From: an uncultured Clostridia bacterium
Lineage (GTDB): Bacteria; Bacillota; Clostridia; Christensenellales; UBA1242
Length of the DNA: 54,161 nt
NCBI GenBank assembly: GCA_944384395.1
Contig: CALWTD010000017.1
Span: forward strand, 1 to 54,161
Direction: 5' to 3'
The notes under the pieces were generated by a model. That model did no database searches and was not told the origin of the DNA. It saw only the letters and a program-made list of their open reading frames with translations. The position numbers and the translations under genes are program-made. Position 1 is the first letter of the stretch. Each line of letters opens with the position of its first letter. Shown piece by piece: positions 1-9,633 of this stretch.

Positions 1-89
1 TGCATTGTAACTTGACCATCGCCACAAACAACAGTTTTACCATTTCTTTTAACGGCACATATTGTTGTGCCTCTAAATAAGTTCTCCAT
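1..89 (-). CDS. hslV: ATP-dependent protease subunit HslV (ClpQ), N-terminal fragment
   Basis: Only the first 29 codons lie in the window; the gene continues past the left edge. The peptide begins MENLFRGTTICAVKRNGKTV and continues with GDGQVTM, the start of the HslV/ClpQ proteasome-like peptidase, whose processed N-terminal threonine (here Thr8 after a short propeptide) is the nucleophile. HslV forms a cytoplasmic double-hexamer protease with the HslU unfoldase. The start is fixed by AAGGAG seven bases upstream of the ATG. Its first 17 bases overlap the end of trmFO, so the two are probably translationally coupled. The topA-trmFO-hslV order is typical of Bacillota. The threonine form differs from the serine-type CodW of Bacillus subtilis. 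Confidence 0.85.
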   Translation of the reverse strand, partial: MENLFRGTTICAVKRNGKTVVCGDGQVTM

Positions 90-1398
90 TTAATTTCTCC
101 TTAAATAATTCTATTTGTTTTGTTGAACAATCTAGCATATATTGTTTTTTTGCTTGTTTATCATTAAAACTTTTATCACAACTAATAATACCATAATTTG
201 CATTCATTGGTTGAAAATTATTTTCATCTGCGTTTACTATGTAATTTATTATTGCACCAAGGCAAGTATTACTTGGAAGTGCCAATAATTTTTTATCATA
301 TATATATAGTAGCATATTTATTCCACAAAACAAACCACTTGCAATACTTTCTACATATCCTTCAACGCCTGAAATTTGTCCAGCCACAAAAACATTTGGA
401 TATTTTTTTAATTGTGAATAATTGTTTAAACATTTTGGAGCATTTATATAGCTGTTTCTATGCATAGTTCCGTATCTTAAAAACTCAGCATTTTTTAGTG
501 CAGGAATCATTGAAAACACTCTTTTTTGTTCTTTAAAAAGTAAATTTGTTTGAAAGCCAACCATATTGACCGAACTTCCATCTTGATTTTCTTTTCTCAA
601 TTGAACAATGGCATATGGTTTTTCTGTTTCAACATGCTTACTAAGTCCCACAGGTTTCATTGGACCATATCTTAAAGACTTATCGCCCCTTTTGGCTAAA
701 ACTTCTATTGGCATACACCCTTCAAACACTTTAAATTTTTCAAATTTATGAAGTTCAACACATTTTGCGTTTACAAGTTCGTTTACAAAATTTGTGTATT
801 CTTCTTTATTGAGCCAGCAGTTTAGATAATCACTGCCACCTTTATCATACCTATTTGCCCAAAAAGCCCGACTCATATCAATGCTATCAGTGCTAATAAT
901 AGGAGCAATAGCATCGTAAAAATAACAATTATCATCGCCGATTTTATCCATTATATCTTTAAAAAATTCATCGTCGCACAATGGACCTGTTGCAATAATT
1001 GTTGGCTTTGTCCAATCTATTTTTGTCACAACTTCATCAATTACTTTTATATTTTTATGATTTTTTATTATATTTGTTACAAGTGTAGAAAATTTTTCTC
1101 TATCAACAGACAATGCCGTTCCTGATTCTACCTTGCATTTTTTTGCACAATCTAGCAAAAAACAATTTAGTTTTTCTAGTTCTAATTTAAGCATACCACT
1201 TGCTGAAAGTGGTTCTGTGCTTTTTAAGCTGTTACTGCATACAAGTTCTGCAAACAAATTTGTGCTTTGTGCAGGAGTTTTTTTTATGTTTTTCATCTCA
1301 TAAAGGTTTACTTTTATGTTATGACTCGCCAAAAAATAGGCTGATTCACAACCTGCAAGCCCTGCGCCTATTATATTGACTTCTTTATTCTTTAACAT
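73..1398 (-). CDS. trmFO: Methylenetetrahydrofolate-tRNA-(uracil-54-C5)-methyltransferase TrmFO
   Basis: This FAD-dependent enzyme makes ribothymidine at position 54 of the tRNA T-loop, using methylenetetrahydrofolate as carbon donor. Residues 11-20 (GAGLAGCESA) are the FAD-binding glycine motif near the N-terminus. Cys54 in ELVCSNSLKS and the cysteine in FEGCMPIE match the two cysteines implicated in catalysis in the B. subtilis enzyme. The length of 441 residues is normal for the family. The gene overlaps the end of topA by 14 bases and has no obvious Shine-Dalgarno sequence, which suggests translational coupling. It overlaps hslV at its other end. Confidence 0.96.
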   Translation of the reverse strand: MLKNKEVNIIGAGLAGCESAYFLASHNIKVNLYEMKNIKKTPAQSTNLFAELVCSNSLKSTEPLSASGMLKLELEKLNCFLLDCAKKCKVESGTALSVDREKFSTLVTNIIKNHKNIKVIDEVVTKIDWTKPTIIATGPLCDDEFFKDIMDKIGDDNCYFYDAIAPIISTDSIDMSRAFWANRYDKGGSDYLNCWLNKEEYTNFVNELVNAKCVELHKFEKFKVFEGCMPIEVLAKRGDKSLRYGPMKPVGLSKHVETEKPYAIVQLRKENQDGSSVNMVGFQTNLLFKEQKRVFSMIPALKNAEFLRYGTMHRNSYINAPKCLNNYSQLKKYPNVFVAGQISGVEGYVESIASGLFCGINMLLYIYDKKLLALPSNTCLGAIINYIVNADENNFQPMNANYGIISCDKSFNDKQAKKQYMLDCSTKQIELFKEKLNGELI

Positions 1399-3457
1399 AT
1401 TTACAACTACTATTTGAGCAAATTATCTTTTTGCCTTTTTTAACAAGATATGCTCCACACTCTGGGCATTTTTCTCCTGTTGGAATGTCCCAACTCATAA
1501 ATTTGCAATCTGGATAACCACTGCATGAATAAAATATTTTACCTTTTTTGCTTTTCTTTTGCAAAACTTCTTTTCCACATTCTGGGCATATTCCCTTTGG
1601 TGCAGTTGGTTCGTTGTATGGCATTATATTTTTGCAATTAGGAAAGTTTGAACAACCCAAAAATTTACCATACTTTCCTTCTCTTATCACCATTTTGTGC
1701 CCACATTTATCGCACAATATGTCAGTTTCTATTGGTTCTGGTTTTGGAGAAACATATGCCTTAAAATTTGCATTTACTAACAAATCTTTAAAACTTTTCC
1801 AAAAATCATCTATAACTTTTTGCCACTCTAAATTATTTTCTGCTATTTCATCAAGTTTTGTTTCCATATATGCGGTAAAAGTAACATTTATCATTTTGTT
1901 AAAATAGTTTTCCAAAAATCCTGTAACGGATCTTCCTAGTTCAGTTGGTTTAATATATTTTCCATCTTTTTCTGTGTATTGTCTTGATGCAAGCACTGTT
2001 ACGGTTGGAGCATATGTTGCTGGCCTTCCAATACCTTTTTCTTCCATTGCTTTAACAAGTGTTGCTTCTGTGTATCTCGAAGGTGGTTTTGTGAATTTTT
2101 GCTCTGGTTTAATTTCCACCAAATTTAACACTTCACCTTCTTCTAGAGAAGGAAGTTTTGTATTTTCTTCTTTTTCATCTTTTTCAACACTTTCAACAAC
2201 TTTATATGCACCTGTCCAACCAGCAAATGTAAGTGTTTTTCCAACAGACTTAAAAGTACATTCATTTGCTTTTATTTGAGCAGTAACATTATCATATTCG
2301 GCTTCTGCCATTTGACAAGCAACAAACCTTTCATAAATAAGTTTATATAATTTATAAGCATCACTAGGTGCTATATCTTTTATGCTTTCAGGCGTTCTAG
2401 CAAGCGAAATTGGTCTAATTGCCTCATGCGCATCTTGTGCATTTTCTTTTACATGAAAAACATTTGGTTGTTTTGGCAAATATTTTTCACCATATTTGGT
2501 TAAAATATGTTCTCTTGCCATTTTTACTGCATCATCGCTAATTCTAACACTGTCGGTTCTAATATATGTAATAAAAGCAATTTTTCCTTCGTTTGGAAGT
2601 TCAATTCCTTCATATAGTTGTTGAGCAGCTTGTGTTGTACGTTTTAAGCTCATGTTCAGTTTATTTAGTGCATCTTGTTGCATTGTACTCGTTGTAAATG
2701 GTGCTGGTGCTTTTGATTTTGTTTTTGTTTTTTTAAGCGAACTTACTATATATGAAGCTATTTTTAAATTTTCTAAAACAGAGTCAACTTCTTCTTTTTT
2801 TGTAAGTTTAACTTTTTTATTTTTATATTCTACAAGTGCTGACTTAAATGTTAAACTTTGGTTATTCTTTTTTAATAGAACATTTACATTCCAATATTCT
2901 TCTGGAACAAATTTTTCTATTTCTTTTTCACGGTCAACAACAAGTCTAAGAGCAACGGATTGAACTCTTCCTGCACTTAGTCTTGGTCTAATTTTTTTGC
3001 ACAATATTGGAGAAAGTTTATAACCCATAATTCTATCTAGTATTCTTCTGGCTTGTTGGGCATCTACTAAATTTAAGTCTATTGGTCTAGGCGACAAAAG
3101 TGCTTTTTCTACGGCACTTTTACTAATTTCGTTAAAAACAATTCTACACTTAGAAGATGGATCAATTCCAAGACAATATGCAAGATGCCAAGCAATTGCT
3201 TCTCCTTCTCTATCGGGGTCGGTTGCAAGCAAAACTTGGTCTGCTTTTTTTGCTTTTTCTTTTATGTCTTCAATAACACTTTTTTTGTCTGGTAATATTT
3301 CGTATTTTGGCTCAAAATTTTTTGTTAAGTCAACACCAAAAGTTTTTTGTGGCAAATCTCTAACATGACCCTTTGATGACATAACTAAATAATCTTTACC
3401 TAGATATTTTTGTATTGTTTCTCTTTTTCCTGGAGATTCAATAACTATAAGTTTCAT
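1385..3457 (-). CDS. topA: DNA topoisomerase I (type IA)
   Basis: Relaxes negatively supercoiled DNA by single-strand passage. The Toprim domain starts at residue 1, with Glu7 in MKLIVIESPGK and the metal-binding ATDPDREGEA around residues 78-87. The catalytic tyrosine is Tyr298 in FITYIRTDS. The C-terminus carries three four-cysteine zinc ribbons beginning CDKCGHK, CPECGKE and CPECGAY, as in the Bacillota enzyme. At 690 residues it is full length. AGGAGG sits six bases upstream of the ATG. It lies 8 bases after dprA and overlaps trmFO, so comM-dprA-topA-trmFO-hslV looks like one transcription unit. Confidence 0.97.
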   Translation of the reverse strand: MKLIVIESPGKRETIQKYLGKDYLVMSSKGHVRDLPQKTFGVDLTKNFEPKYEILPDKKSVIEDIKEKAKKADQVLLATDPDREGEAIAWHLAYCLGIDPSSKCRIVFNEISKSAVEKALLSPRPIDLNLVDAQQARRILDRIMGYKLSPILCKKIRPRLSAGRVQSVALRLVVDREKEIEKFVPEEYWNVNVLLKKNNQSLTFKSALVEYKNKKVKLTKKEEVDSVLENLKIASYIVSSLKKTKTKSKAPAPFTTSTMQQDALNKLNMSLKRTTQAAQQLYEGIELPNEGKIAFITYIRTDSVRISDDAVKMAREHILTKYGEKYLPKQPNVFHVKENAQDAHEAIRPISLARTPESIKDIAPSDAYKLYKLIYERFVACQMAEAEYDNVTAQIKANECTFKSVGKTLTFAGWTGAYKVVESVEKDEKEENTKLPSLEEGEVLNLVEIKPEQKFTKPPSRYTEATLVKAMEEKGIGRPATYAPTVTVLASRQYTEKDGKYIKPTELGRSVTGFLENYFNKMINVTFTAYMETKLDEIAENNLEWQKVIDDFWKSFKDLLVNANFKAYVSPKPEPIETDILCDKCGHKMVIREGKYGKFLGCSNFPNCKNIMPYNEPTAPKGICPECGKEVLQKKSKKGKIFYSCSGYPDCKFMSWDIPTGEKCPECGAYLVKKGKKIICSNSSCKYVKE

Positions 3458-3465
3458 TTATCCTC

Positions 3466-4551
3466 CTAAACCGAATAATAATTCCCCGGCAATTTTTTAA
3501 TTATTCCACGAATTTGCATCGTTGTCAAACAAGTATTTAAACTTTGAACAGAAAGATTTGTATAAATTTGTAACTCATCAAAATTTTTTTCGCCTGATTG
3601 AAGATAGTTGTATATTATTTGTTCGTCAAAATTTAACTGCATTTTTTGCTGTTTTTTTTCAACTTTATATATTCCATAATTATTTAAAATGTCTTCAACG
3701 CAAGTTACACATTGAGCATGACCATGCTTTATTATATTATTAGTTCCTTCGCTATTTAAACTCGTTATATTTCCCGGAACACTAAAAACATCTAAGCCAA
3801 GTTCAAGTGCATAATCTTTTGTGTAAAGAGAACCACTTTTCTTTGCTGCTTCTGTTATCAACACCCCAATACTTAATGCCGCAATTATTCTATTTCTTGC
3901 AGGAAAAGAATATGACCTCGCTGTGTATGTAGGATAATATTCTGTTAATAAAAGACCTTTTTGTGCAATCTCTTTTGACAAATTATAATTTATTGCAGGA
4001 TACATTTTTTCAAGTCCATTGCCCAAAACAGCAATAGTTTTGCCGTTTGTTTTAAGTGCTGTTTCGTGAGCTATTTTGTCAACACCTGTTGAAAGTCCAC
4101 TTATTATTGTAAGCCCTGCATCACTTAAACCTTTTGCAAATTTGTAAGTTATATCCTTTCCATAAAAGCTTGGATTTCTTGTTCCAACAATTGCAATTCC
4201 TTTTGTATTTGCAAGCGATAAATCGCCTTTATAATATAAAATAAGTGGTGGTTGTTGCAAATTTAATAGAGACTGTGGATAATCTTCACTTTGAATTGTT
4301 ACATAATGAGCATTGTTATTAACTAAATATTTTTCAAAAGTATCAAATGAAAATTTTTCATATCTTGTTTTATATTTTTGAAAATTTGTACCAAATTCTT
4401 TTAATAAAAATTCATCATTATTTAAAAAATCATCAAAAAACTCACCTGCTCTTTCATAGTGTGATATAATATCACTCATTTTTTTATATGAAAGTTCAAG
4501 TGCCGACAAAAATATATATGTTTTGTCATCTAAACTAATCATTATACCCAA
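3466..4551 (-). CDS. dprA: DNA-processing protein DprA (Smf)
   Basis: DprA binds incoming single-stranded DNA and loads RecA during natural transformation; it is also conserved in bacteria not known to be competent. The Rossmann-like core shows GTRNPSFYG (123-131), SGLSTGVD (151-158) and FPARNRIIA (216-224), followed by a C-terminal winged-helix region. The start is uncertain. A TTG at 4551 has AGGA at good distance, while an in-frame ATG at 4542 overlaps the comM stop as TAATG. Either gives an intact protein of 358-361 residues. The neighbours comM and topA are the usual ones. Confidence 0.94.
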   Translation of the reverse strand: MGIMISLDDKTYIFLSALELSYKKMSDIISHYERAGEFFDDFLNNDEFLLKEFGTNFQKYKTRYEKFSFDTFEKYLVNNNAHYVTIQSEDYPQSLLNLQQPPLILYYKGDLSLANTKGIAIVGTRNPSFYGKDITYKFAKGLSDAGLTIISGLSTGVDKIAHETALKTNGKTIAVLGNGLEKMYPAINYNLSKEIAQKGLLLTEYYPTYTARSYSFPARNRIIAALSIGVLITEAAKKSGSLYTKDYALELGLDVFSVPGNITSLNSEGTNNIIKHGHAQCVTCVEDILNNYGIYKVEKKQQKMQLNFDEQIIYNYLQSGEKNFDELQIYTNLSVQSLNTCLTTMQIRGIIKKLPGNYYSV

Positions 4552-6080
4552 TATTTCCTATCTAGCGAACGATATTGTATTGCTTCTGCAATATGTTTTG
4601 GCAATATGTTTTGTTCGCCATCTAAATCTGCAATTGTTCGTGCAACTTTTAAAATTCTATCGTGTGCCCTTGCACTTAAATTTAAGTTATCAAATGCAAG
4701 TTCCATAATTTTTTTACATTCATCATTAAGAGAACAATATTTCTTTGTTTGAACAACATTCATTTTTGCATTTGAATAAATTTTTGAACCTTTAAACCTT
4801 TCAAGTTGAATGTTTCTCGCTTTATTTACTCTTTCTTTTATGTCTTGTGAACTTTCACAAGTTTCGTTTGAGTTTAAATCATCATATGTAACATTGTCAA
4901 CTTCAACGTGTAAGTCTATTCTGTCCATAATTGGACCACTTAATTTTGATAAATATTTATGTATTTGTGCAGGTGTACATCTACATTCGTTCTTCTTTGA
5001 ACCATAATTTCCACAAGGACAAGGATTCATGCTTGCAATTAAAACAAAACTTGACGGATATGTTACGGTTTGATTTGCTCTTGCAACAGTTATTTGTCCA
5101 TCTTCAAGTGGTTGACGCAGAGTTTCGATAAAATGTCTAGAATATTCTGGCATTTCATCTAAAAACAATACACCATTATGTGCCAAGCTTATCTCACCTG
5201 GTTTTGAGTTTGTTCCACCACCAACCAAACTAACAGTACTTGCCGTGTGATGTGGAGTTCTAAAAGGTCTGGAAAGTATTATTCCATCTTTTAAATCTAA
5301 TTCACCTGCAACGCTATGAATTTTTGTAACTTCTAAGGCTTCATTAAATGTCATATCAGGAAGAATTGTTGGAAAACATTTTGCAAGCATTGTTTTTCCA
5401 CTTCCTGGTGGTCCTATCATTAAAACATTATGTCCACCGGCAGCAGCAATTTCGAGAGCTCTTTTTGCACTTTGTTGACCTTTAACATTTTTCATGTCAA
5501 CACCTTTTTTTGTGTTTTCACTTTTTAATTTTTCAAAATTTGATGGTTCAACAAGTTTAAGTTTTACATTATCATCTTTATAACTTTCAACAACCTGTTT
5601 TAAACTTTCTGCTGTAAAAACTGTTATTCCAGAGATAAAACTCGCTTCAAAATAATTTTCTTGTGGAATAATAAACTTAGTAAACCCCTGTTCTTTTGCA
5701 GAAATTAAAATTGGCAACACACCATTAACCTTTTTTATATCGCCATTTAAAGATAGTTCGCCTAAAAAAATTGTATCATCTATTTTTTTATAATCAATTT
5801 GATTTGTGGCAAAAAGTATTGCAATTGCAATACCAAGGTCATAAAAAGGTCCTTCCTTTTTTCTGTCGGCTGGTGCAAGGTTGCAAGTAATGTTAGTCAT
5901 AGGATATTCTAAGCCCGAATTTTTTATGGCAGATTTTACTCTTTCTTTTGCTTCTTTAATTGCAGTATCTCCAAGACCAACAATATCAAATTTAGGAAGT
6001 CCACTTGATATATCAACTTCAATCGTAACAGTATAACCTTCTATACCATTTAGTCCATAACTCAAAACTTTTGATAGCAT
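4542..6080 (-). CDS. comM: YifB/ComM family Mg-chelatase-like AAA+ ATPase
   Basis: ComM is a hexameric helicase that promotes branch migration during recombination of transforming DNA in Gram-negative bacteria; the role of the Bacillota homologue is less clear. The N-terminal ChlI/Lon-protease-like domain covers about residues 1-170. The AAA+ core has Walker A GPPGSGKT (223-230) and Walker B LFLDEM (305-310), and the Mg-chelatase C-terminal helical domain ends the protein. The length of 512 residues is standard. AAGGA precedes the ATG. The gene touches dprA and probably begins the dprA-topA-trmFO-hslV unit, although no clear promoter was found in the short gap after the rplS terminator. Confidence 0.93.
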   Translation of the reverse strand: MLSKVLSYGLNGIEGYTVTIEVDISSGLPKFDIVGLGDTAIKEAKERVKSAIKNSGLEYPMTNITCNLAPADRKKEGPFYDLGIAIAILFATNQIDYKKIDDTIFLGELSLNGDIKKVNGVLPILISAKEQGFTKFIIPQENYFEASFISGITVFTAESLKQVVESYKDDNVKLKLVEPSNFEKLKSENTKKGVDMKNVKGQQSAKRALEIAAAGGHNVLMIGPPGSGKTMLAKCFPTILPDMTFNEALEVTKIHSVAGELDLKDGIILSRPFRTPHHTASTVSLVGGGTNSKPGEISLAHNGVLFLDEMPEYSRHFIETLRQPLEDGQITVARANQTVTYPSSFVLIASMNPCPCGNYGSKKNECRCTPAQIHKYLSKLSGPIMDRIDLHVEVDNVTYDDLNSNETCESSQDIKERVNKARNIQLERFKGSKIYSNAKMNVVQTKKYCSLNDECKKIMELAFDNLNLSARAHDRILKVARTIADLDGEQNILPKHIAEAIQYRSLDRKYWV

Positions 6081-6131
6081 ATTTTATCCTTTTAAAAAAG
6101 AGTATAACATTATTGTCATTTTACACAAAAT

Positions 6132-6159
6132 AAAAAAACACGATTTTTTAATCGTGTTT
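6132..6159 (-). terminator. Intrinsic terminator of rplS
   Basis: A perfect 9-base-pair stem (arms 6136-6144 and 6151-6159, six-base loop) is followed on the minus strand by seven or more T residues. It lies just after the rplS stop and before comM, so it should end the rplS transcript. Confidence 0.85.
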
Positions 6160-6172
6160 AATTACAACTTAA

Positions 6173-6520
6173 TTAATTATTGTCTGCAGATTTGATTTTT
6201 GATGCTTTACCTGTTAAATCTCTAACATAATACAATTTTGCTCTTCTTGGAGCGCCTTTTCTTACAACATCAACATGATCTACAAGTGGTGAATGTAATG
6301 GGAATGTTCTTTCTACTCCAACACCATAAGAAATTCTTCTTACAGTAAATGTTTCTCTTACACTACCATTTTTCCTTGCAATTACAACACCTTCAAATGC
6401 TTGTAATCTTTCTTTGTCACCTTCTTTAATTTTTACCCATACTTTTACAGTATCGCCAACATTAAATTTTGGTGCATCATCTTTTAAGTTTTCTTTTTCG
6501 ATAATGTCTATAATATTCAT
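6173..6520 (-). CDS. rplS: 50S ribosomal protein L19
   Basis: L19 is a large-subunit protein at the 30S-50S interface. The protein is 115 residues, with the typical [20 protein letters not shown] and family-like [13 protein letters not shown] and [11 protein letters not shown] segments. AGGAGG lies eight bases upstream of the ATG. In Bacillus and many relatives rplS directly follows trmD. Here it sits after yraN and appears monocistronic, with its own promoter, leader and terminator. Confidence 0.98.
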   Translation of the reverse strand: MNIIDIIEKENLKDDAPKFNVGDTVKVWVKIKEGDKERLQAFEGVVIARKNGSVRETFTVRRISYGVGVERTFPLHSPLVDHVDVVRKGAPRRAKLYYVRDLTGKASKIKSADNN

Positions 6521-6592
6521 CCGACTTTTCCTCCTATTATATTCCCAAGTGTTCTTGTTTTACATAAAAATAACAGCGGACCACCCGAAGTC
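6521..6592 (-). promoter_or_regulatory. Probable L19 autoregulatory mRNA leader
   Basis: Between the predicted transcription start near 6592 and the rplS ATG is a leader of about 70 bases, richer in G and C than the surrounding intergenic DNA, with GGGTGGTCCGCTG at its core. This resembles the L19 leader RNA family found upstream of rplS in Bacillota, thought to bind L19 and control its synthesis. The assignment rests on recollection of the conserved core and on position, without a covariance search. Confidence 0.5.
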
Positions 6593-6598
6593 TAAAAA

Positions 6599-6627
6599 AC
6601 TATAACATATATAAATTATTTTTTCAA
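6599..6627 (-). promoter_or_regulatory. Sigma-A promoter of rplS
   Basis: On the minus strand, TTGAAA (6622-6627) and TATAGT (6599-6604) are separated by exactly 17 bases, with TG one base before the -10 box (extended -10). Transcription would start near 6592, at the beginning of the L19 leader. Confidence 0.7.
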
Positions 6628-6658
6628 GCAAAAAGTTTAAATTTTTAAAAACCTTTTA

Positions 6659-7000
6659 CTAAATAAACGCATTTTCAATATGGTTAATTTGTCCATCTAA
6701 AATTTCTATAACATCAAACCTACAATTTTTATTAAATGCACTATTTTTTTGTAAATAATATGACGCTACAAGTTTTATTTTATTTTGTTTGTAAACTGTT
6801 ACCATTTCTCTTGGAAGTCCATATTTTTTTGAAGATTTTGACTTTACTTCAACAAATACAATAACATCATTTTTTGTTGCAATTATGTCTATTTCTCCAA
6901 GTTTACAACTAAAATTTGTATCTATAATCTTGTATTTATTCTTTTTTAAATATTGTTGTGCAACTACTTCACCAGCATTACCTAATATTTTTGTATTCAT
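6659..7000 (-). CDS. yraN: YraN/UPF0102 family nuclease-fold protein
   Basis: A 113-residue protein with the restriction-endonuclease-like core GEIDIIATKND and VFVEVKSKSS, which supplies the D and ExK residues of the PD-(D/E)XK fold. The family is widespread and its exact role is not settled; it is often linked to DNA recombination or processing. It follows rnhB by three bases with AGGA upstream of the ATG, so it probably ends the ylxM-to-yraN operon. The rplS promoter begins just after its stop. Confidence 0.88.
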   Translation of the reverse strand: MNTKILGNAGEVVAQQYLKKNKYKIIDTNFSCKLGEIDIIATKNDVIVFVEVKSKSSKKYGLPREMVTVYKQNKIKLVASYYLQKNSAFNKNCRFDVIEILDGQINHIENAFI

Positions 7001-7003
7001 ATT

Positions 7004-7603
7004 TTATCCTATAAAATGTTTTATAAAAGTATCTCTATGTATTTCACATTTACCATATTTTTTTAAATTTTCAATATGTTCTTTTGTTCCATATCCCTTA
7101 TGTTTTTTAAAATTGTAAACTGGATATTTTTCATCAAATCTTTGCATTAGTCTATCACGATACACCTTTGCTAAAATAGATGCGCAAGCAATTAAATAAC
7201 TTTTTGCATCGCCTTTTATAATTGGCAAGTATTTACATTTTACATCAAGTCCATTTACGGCATCAACAAGTAGCATATCTATATTTATATCCATTGTATT
7301 TACACAATTTGACATTCCAAGTTTTGTTGCGTTTAAAATGTTTATTTTATCAATTGTTTTATTGTCAACTTCAACAATTTTATAACAAATGGCAGTACTG
7401 ATTATTTTATCATATAATTCATCTCTTTTTTTTGCACTTAATTTTTTACTATCGTTTACACCATCTATAATTTTATTATCTTCAAGTGGCATAACAACAC
7501 AAGCACAAACAACAGGACCAGCAAGTGGCCCACGACCTGCTTCGTCCATGCCTGCTAAAATTTTATAGCCTTCACTTAAATATTTTTCTTCATACTTAAA
7601 CAT
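7004..7603 (-). CDS. rnhB: Ribonuclease HII
   Basis: Cleaves RNA in RNA-DNA hybrids and starts removal of misincorporated ribonucleotides. Asp20 and Glu21 in GMDEAGRGPLAGPV are the hallmark metal ligands, followed by further acidic residues in LLVDAVNG and the conserved IIKGDAKSYLIACASILAKV stretch. The length of 199 residues is normal. It begins two bases after rbgA. A type I enzyme, rnhA, is also present at 40960, so the cell has both classes. Confidence 0.96.
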   Translation of the reverse strand: MFKYEEKYLSEGYKILAGMDEAGRGPLAGPVVCACVVMPLEDNKIIDGVNDSKKLSAKKRDELYDKIISTAICYKIVEVDNKTIDKINILNATKLGMSNCVNTMDINIDMLLVDAVNGLDVKCKYLPIIKGDAKSYLIACASILAKVYRDRLMQRFDEKYPVYNFKKHKGYGTKEHIENLKKYGKCEIHRDTFIKHFIG

Positions 7604-7605
7604 TT

Positions 7606-8457
7606 CTACACATCCAATGTAATTTTCCCTAGTTTTCCTTTTCTAAAATCGTCAACAATGCTAAAACAAGTTCTATCATAGTCAATTTCATTGCCTTTTA
7701 ACAAATAATGCTTTTTATTTGCTATTTGTTCAATAATTTCTATATCACTTGATGAGTCGTCATCTATATCATACTTGTTTTTTAATGCTTGTTTATAATT
7801 TAATTTTAAAAATTTTACTAAATATAATGCTAGTTCGTTGGTGTCAACAACTTCATTTTTAATGCTTCCAATAATTGCCAAGTTGTGTGCGACAGTTTGA
7901 TTTTCAAGATTTGGCCAAAGCGTTCCCGGAGTGTCTAAAACTTCAAAGCCGTTTTTAAGAAGTACCCATTGTTTACCCCTTGTAACTCCCGCCTTATCTC
8001 CTGTTATTGCTTTCTTTTGCCCACATAAATTATTGATAAGTGTACTTTTACCAGAATTAGGAACGCCTACAACCATTGCCCGCAAGTTTATTTTTATTCC
8101 TTTTGTTTTATATTTTTCAATTTTATCTTTGCAAAGTGTTTTCATAATTGGTTCAATTTGTTTATTTGCTCCACTAAGAGTGCTATTTAAAACAATACAA
8201 AAAGAATTTTGTTTTGAATTTAACAATTTTTTGTATTTTTCTGTTTTTTCATCATCTGCTAAATCTGATTTATTCAAAACATATAAAACAGGTTTATTAA
8301 CGCTTAAAGCATCAAATTTTGGATTTAGACATGAAAAAGGTGCTCTACTATCTAGAACATAAATAAGCATATCAACTTTTTTCATTTCATCAGTCATTTG
8401 ATTTAGTGCTTTTGCCATATGACCGGGAAACCAATTTATTTTATTGTTTTCACTCAT
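7606..8457 (-). CDS. rbgA: Ribosome biogenesis GTPase RbgA (YlqF)
   Basis: A circularly permuted GTPase required for late 50S assembly. The motifs appear in permuted order: G4 NKSD (62-65), G1 GVPNSGKS (131-138), G3 DTPG (175-178). The N-terminal INWFPGHMAKA is a family signature, and the C-terminal helical RNA-binding region is present. It is 283 residues long. It lies between trmD (11-base gap) and rnhB, the usual Bacillota neighbourhood. Confidence 0.96.
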   Translation of the reverse strand: MSENNKINWFPGHMAKALNQMTDEMKKVDMLIYVLDSRAPFSCLNPKFDALSVNKPVLYVLNKSDLADDEKTEKYKKLLNSKQNSFCIVLNSTLSGANKQIEPIMKTLCKDKIEKYKTKGIKINLRAMVVGVPNSGKSTLINNLCGQKKAITGDKAGVTRGKQWVLLKNGFEVLDTPGTLWPNLENQTVAHNLAIIGSIKNEVVDTNELALYLVKFLKLNYKQALKNKYDIDDDSSSDIEIIEQIANKKHYLLKGNEIDYDRTCFSIVDDFRKGKLGKITLDV

Positions 8458-8468
8458 AATTATCTCTT

Positions 8469-9131
8469 TTATTTTAATAAGTCAGGTCTATTATTTTTTG
8501 TTATTATTTTTGATTGTTCCTCTCGCCATAACTCTATATTTTTATGGTGTCCACTAAGTAAAACATCTGGAACTTTTTTGCCTTCAAAAATTTCAGGGCG
8601 AGTGTATTGTGGATACTCTAAAAGTCCATTTGAAAAACTTTCTTCATTAAGTGAATCACTATTTATAACACCCTCTATATTTCTAACAATGCTGTCTATC
8701 ATAACCATTGCCGGAAGTTCGCCACCTGTTAGAACATAATCTCCAATTGATATTTCTTCTGCGCCTAAAATTTCAAGAGCTCTTTCATCAACACCTTCAT
8801 AATGCCCACACAAAATTATTAAATGCTCTTCTTTGGAAAATTGTTTTGCTAAATTTTGATTAAAAACTTTACCTCTTGGACTTGTAAAAATTACTTTTGA
8901 ATTTGGTGTTTTAACACTTTTGTATGCATCAACAATAGGCTGTACCATCATAACCATTCCAGCACCACCACCATATGGATAATCATCACACTTTTTGTGA
9001 ATGTCTTTTGAAAAATCTCTTATATTAGTAACATTTATTTCAAATAATTTATTTTCTTGTGCTCTTTTTAATATGCTATAATTTAAACTATCAAACATTT
9101 CTGGAAACAAAGTTAATATATCTATTCGCAT
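8469..9131 (-). CDS. trmD: tRNA (guanine-37-N1)-methyltransferase TrmD
   Basis: Methylates G37 next to the anticodon using S-adenosylmethionine, preventing frameshifting. The SPOUT-knot segment [18 protein letters not shown] and the downstream [15 protein letters not shown] and [11 protein letters not shown] are diagnostic. At 220 residues it is slightly shorter than the common 240, ending soon after the knot. It overlaps the end of rimM by ten bases, suggesting coupled translation. Confidence 0.97.
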   Translation of the reverse strand: MRIDILTLFPEMFDSLNYSILKRAQENKLFEINVTNIRDFSKDIHKKCDDYPYGGGAGMVMMVQPIVDAYKSVKTPNSKVIFTSPRGKVFNQNLAKQFSKEEHLIILCGHYEGVDERALEILGAEEISIGDYVLTGGELPAMVMIDSIVRNIEGVINSDSLNEESFSNGLLEYPQYTRPEIFEGKKVPDVLLSGHHKNIELWREEQSKIITKNNRPDLLK

Positions 9132-9622
9132 ATTTTTACCTCGTTATATCTTTGTTTATCAACAATTAAATAATCATTTTCAACCGAAACAACAACAGAT
9201 GTTAAAAATGGAATTTTATATTCCCTTTTATCTTCTTCTAGAATTGTTATAACATCAGCAGCGCCATAACTTTCAATATCAACTACTGTTCCTATATAAT
9301 TATTAGATTTATCAACAACTTCTATGCCAATCAAATTTTCTGTGTAATAAGTATTTTCGTTTAAAATTATATCTTCTTCGTTAACGTACAAACTTTTATT
9401 ACGATATAATTCAGCCTTTGTTCTATCAGATAATCCTTGCAAAGTTAAATAAATAAAACCCTGACGAAGAGACATATGTTTTATTTTTGTTGGCTCACTA
9501 CTATTATCAATGTAAACTTCTTTTATGTTTTTATAAATATCAAGATTACTGTCTGCTGGATATACTTTTAATTCGCCTTTAACACCCTGTGGCTTAACTA
9601 CTTTACCTATTAAAATTTTCAT
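9122..9622 (-). CDS. rimM: 16S rRNA processing/30S assembly factor RimM
   Basis: RimM assists maturation of the 30S head and binds S19. The N-terminal barrel begins [20 protein letters not shown] and is followed by a PRC-barrel with [18 protein letters not shown] place the start at the ATG at 9622, preceded by GGAGAG at good spacing; an upstream in-frame TTG at 9637 would overlap that site. The product is 166 residues. It follows khpA after a small terminator-like hairpin and overlaps trmD. Confidence 0.94.
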   Translation of the reverse strand: MKILIGKVVKPQGVKGELKVYPADSNLDIYKNIKEVYIDNSSEPTKIKHMSLRQGFIYLTLQGLSDRTKAELYRNKSLYVNEEDIILNENTYYTENLIGIEVVDKSNNYIGTVVDIESYGAADVITILEEDKREYKIPFLTSVVVSVENDYLIVDKQRYNEVKICE

Positions 9623-9633
9623 AATCTCTCCAT

